DNA from: Bdellovibrio sp.
Lineage (GTDB): Bacteria > Bdellovibrionota > UBA1018
Direction: 5' to 3'
Length of the DNA stretch: 6,082 nt
NCBI GenBank assembly: GCA_016213345.1
Contig: JACRAO010000241.1
Location: 1-6,082 of the forward strand
Part shown: positions 6,016 to 6,082 of the stretch, piece after piece
Numbering within the stretch: the stretch's first letter is position 1
How the letters are laid out: every line of letters starts with the position of its first letter
Program-made: the position numbers and the translations under genes
The notes under the pieces: model-generated
Database searches by the model: none
What the model saw: the letters and a program-made list of their open reading frames with translations, nothing else
What the model was told of the DNA's origin: nothing

Positions 6016-6057
6016 GAAAAATGCGAGGCATAGCCCGGCCTATGTTGAGCGTTTTTC
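6016..6057. repeat. Imperfect palindrome inside the probable mobile element
   Basis: GAAAAATGC (6016-6024) pairs with GCGTTTTTC (6049-6057), with one G-T pair, and CATAG (6029-6033) pairs with CTATG (6040-6044) around a CCCGGC loop. A direct repeat CGATTGAG flanks the structure at 6009-6016 and 6057-6064. Such a hairpin is typical of non-coding element ends. Confidence 0.5.
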
Positions 6058-6082
6058 GATTGAGGCGAATTCAAAGGTGCCC

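Larger units (their letters stand above)
5946..6082. mobile_element. Left or right end of a probable insertion sequence (rest outside the window)
   Basis: The sequence begins GGGTCTGTCC exactly where the GH1 reading frame loses family similarity. This resembles terminal inverted repeats of IS5-type elements (GAGTCTGTCC and relatives). TTA (5943-5945) directly before it would fit a TNA target duplication. The 137 visible bases hold no convincing transposase frame but several inverted repeats, and their composition is more GC-rich than the flanking gene. Family assignment is tentative, since the other terminus and transposase are not visible. Confidence 0.6.

Overview
The window looks like a chromosomal segment of an AT-rich, Gram-negative bacterium. 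The evidence is a PBP2/RodA cell-elongation pair, a probable outer-membrane lipoprotein, and Sec-type signal peptides. The lipoprotein and the C-terminal part of PBP2 (an EHACHGASGAAP stretch) remind me of Bdellovibrio-like or deltaproteobacterial proteins. This is only an impression from residue patterns; no search was run.

Layout. Positions 2-1776 (+) hold the 3' end of mrdA (PBP2) and a complete mrdB (RodA), overlapping by one base. Positions 1893-2276 (+) encode a small putative lipoprotein with a long, regular coiled coil and a Lys-ending tail, possibly a Braun-lipoprotein-like envelope tether. Positions 2286-3334 (-) are a composite: a signal-peptide protein with Ig-like repeats is cut in its third repeat and runs out of frame into the C-terminal two thirds of a PIN-domain (VapC-like) protein. 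Positions 3475-4518 (-) are a complete rlmN (rRNA/tRNA methyltransferase). It is divergent from rdgB (ITP/XTP pyrophosphatase, 4578-5231, +). From 5341 (+) a family 1 glycoside hydrolase begins, with its own plausible promoter. It ends after about 200 residues where a sequence starting GGGTCTGTCC begins, which looks like the terminal inverted repeat of an insertion sequence. The rest of that element lies beyond the window.

How the parts fit. The first block is envelope biology: septum-independent wall synthesis by PBP2-RodA, then a lipoprotein that may bind the wall. rlmN and rdgB are housekeeping genes for translation fidelity and nucleotide-pool sanitation. The other two loci are decayed: an adhesin-like gene joined to a toxin remnant, and a sugar hydrolase broken by a mobile element. 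Together they suggest a genome losing accessory genes through rearrangement and insertion. I do not see a convincing new multi-gene system here. The most informative points are the two junctions and the Lpp-like protein. No tRNA, rRNA or CRISPR array was seen, and no gene-free stretch exceeds 300 bases.
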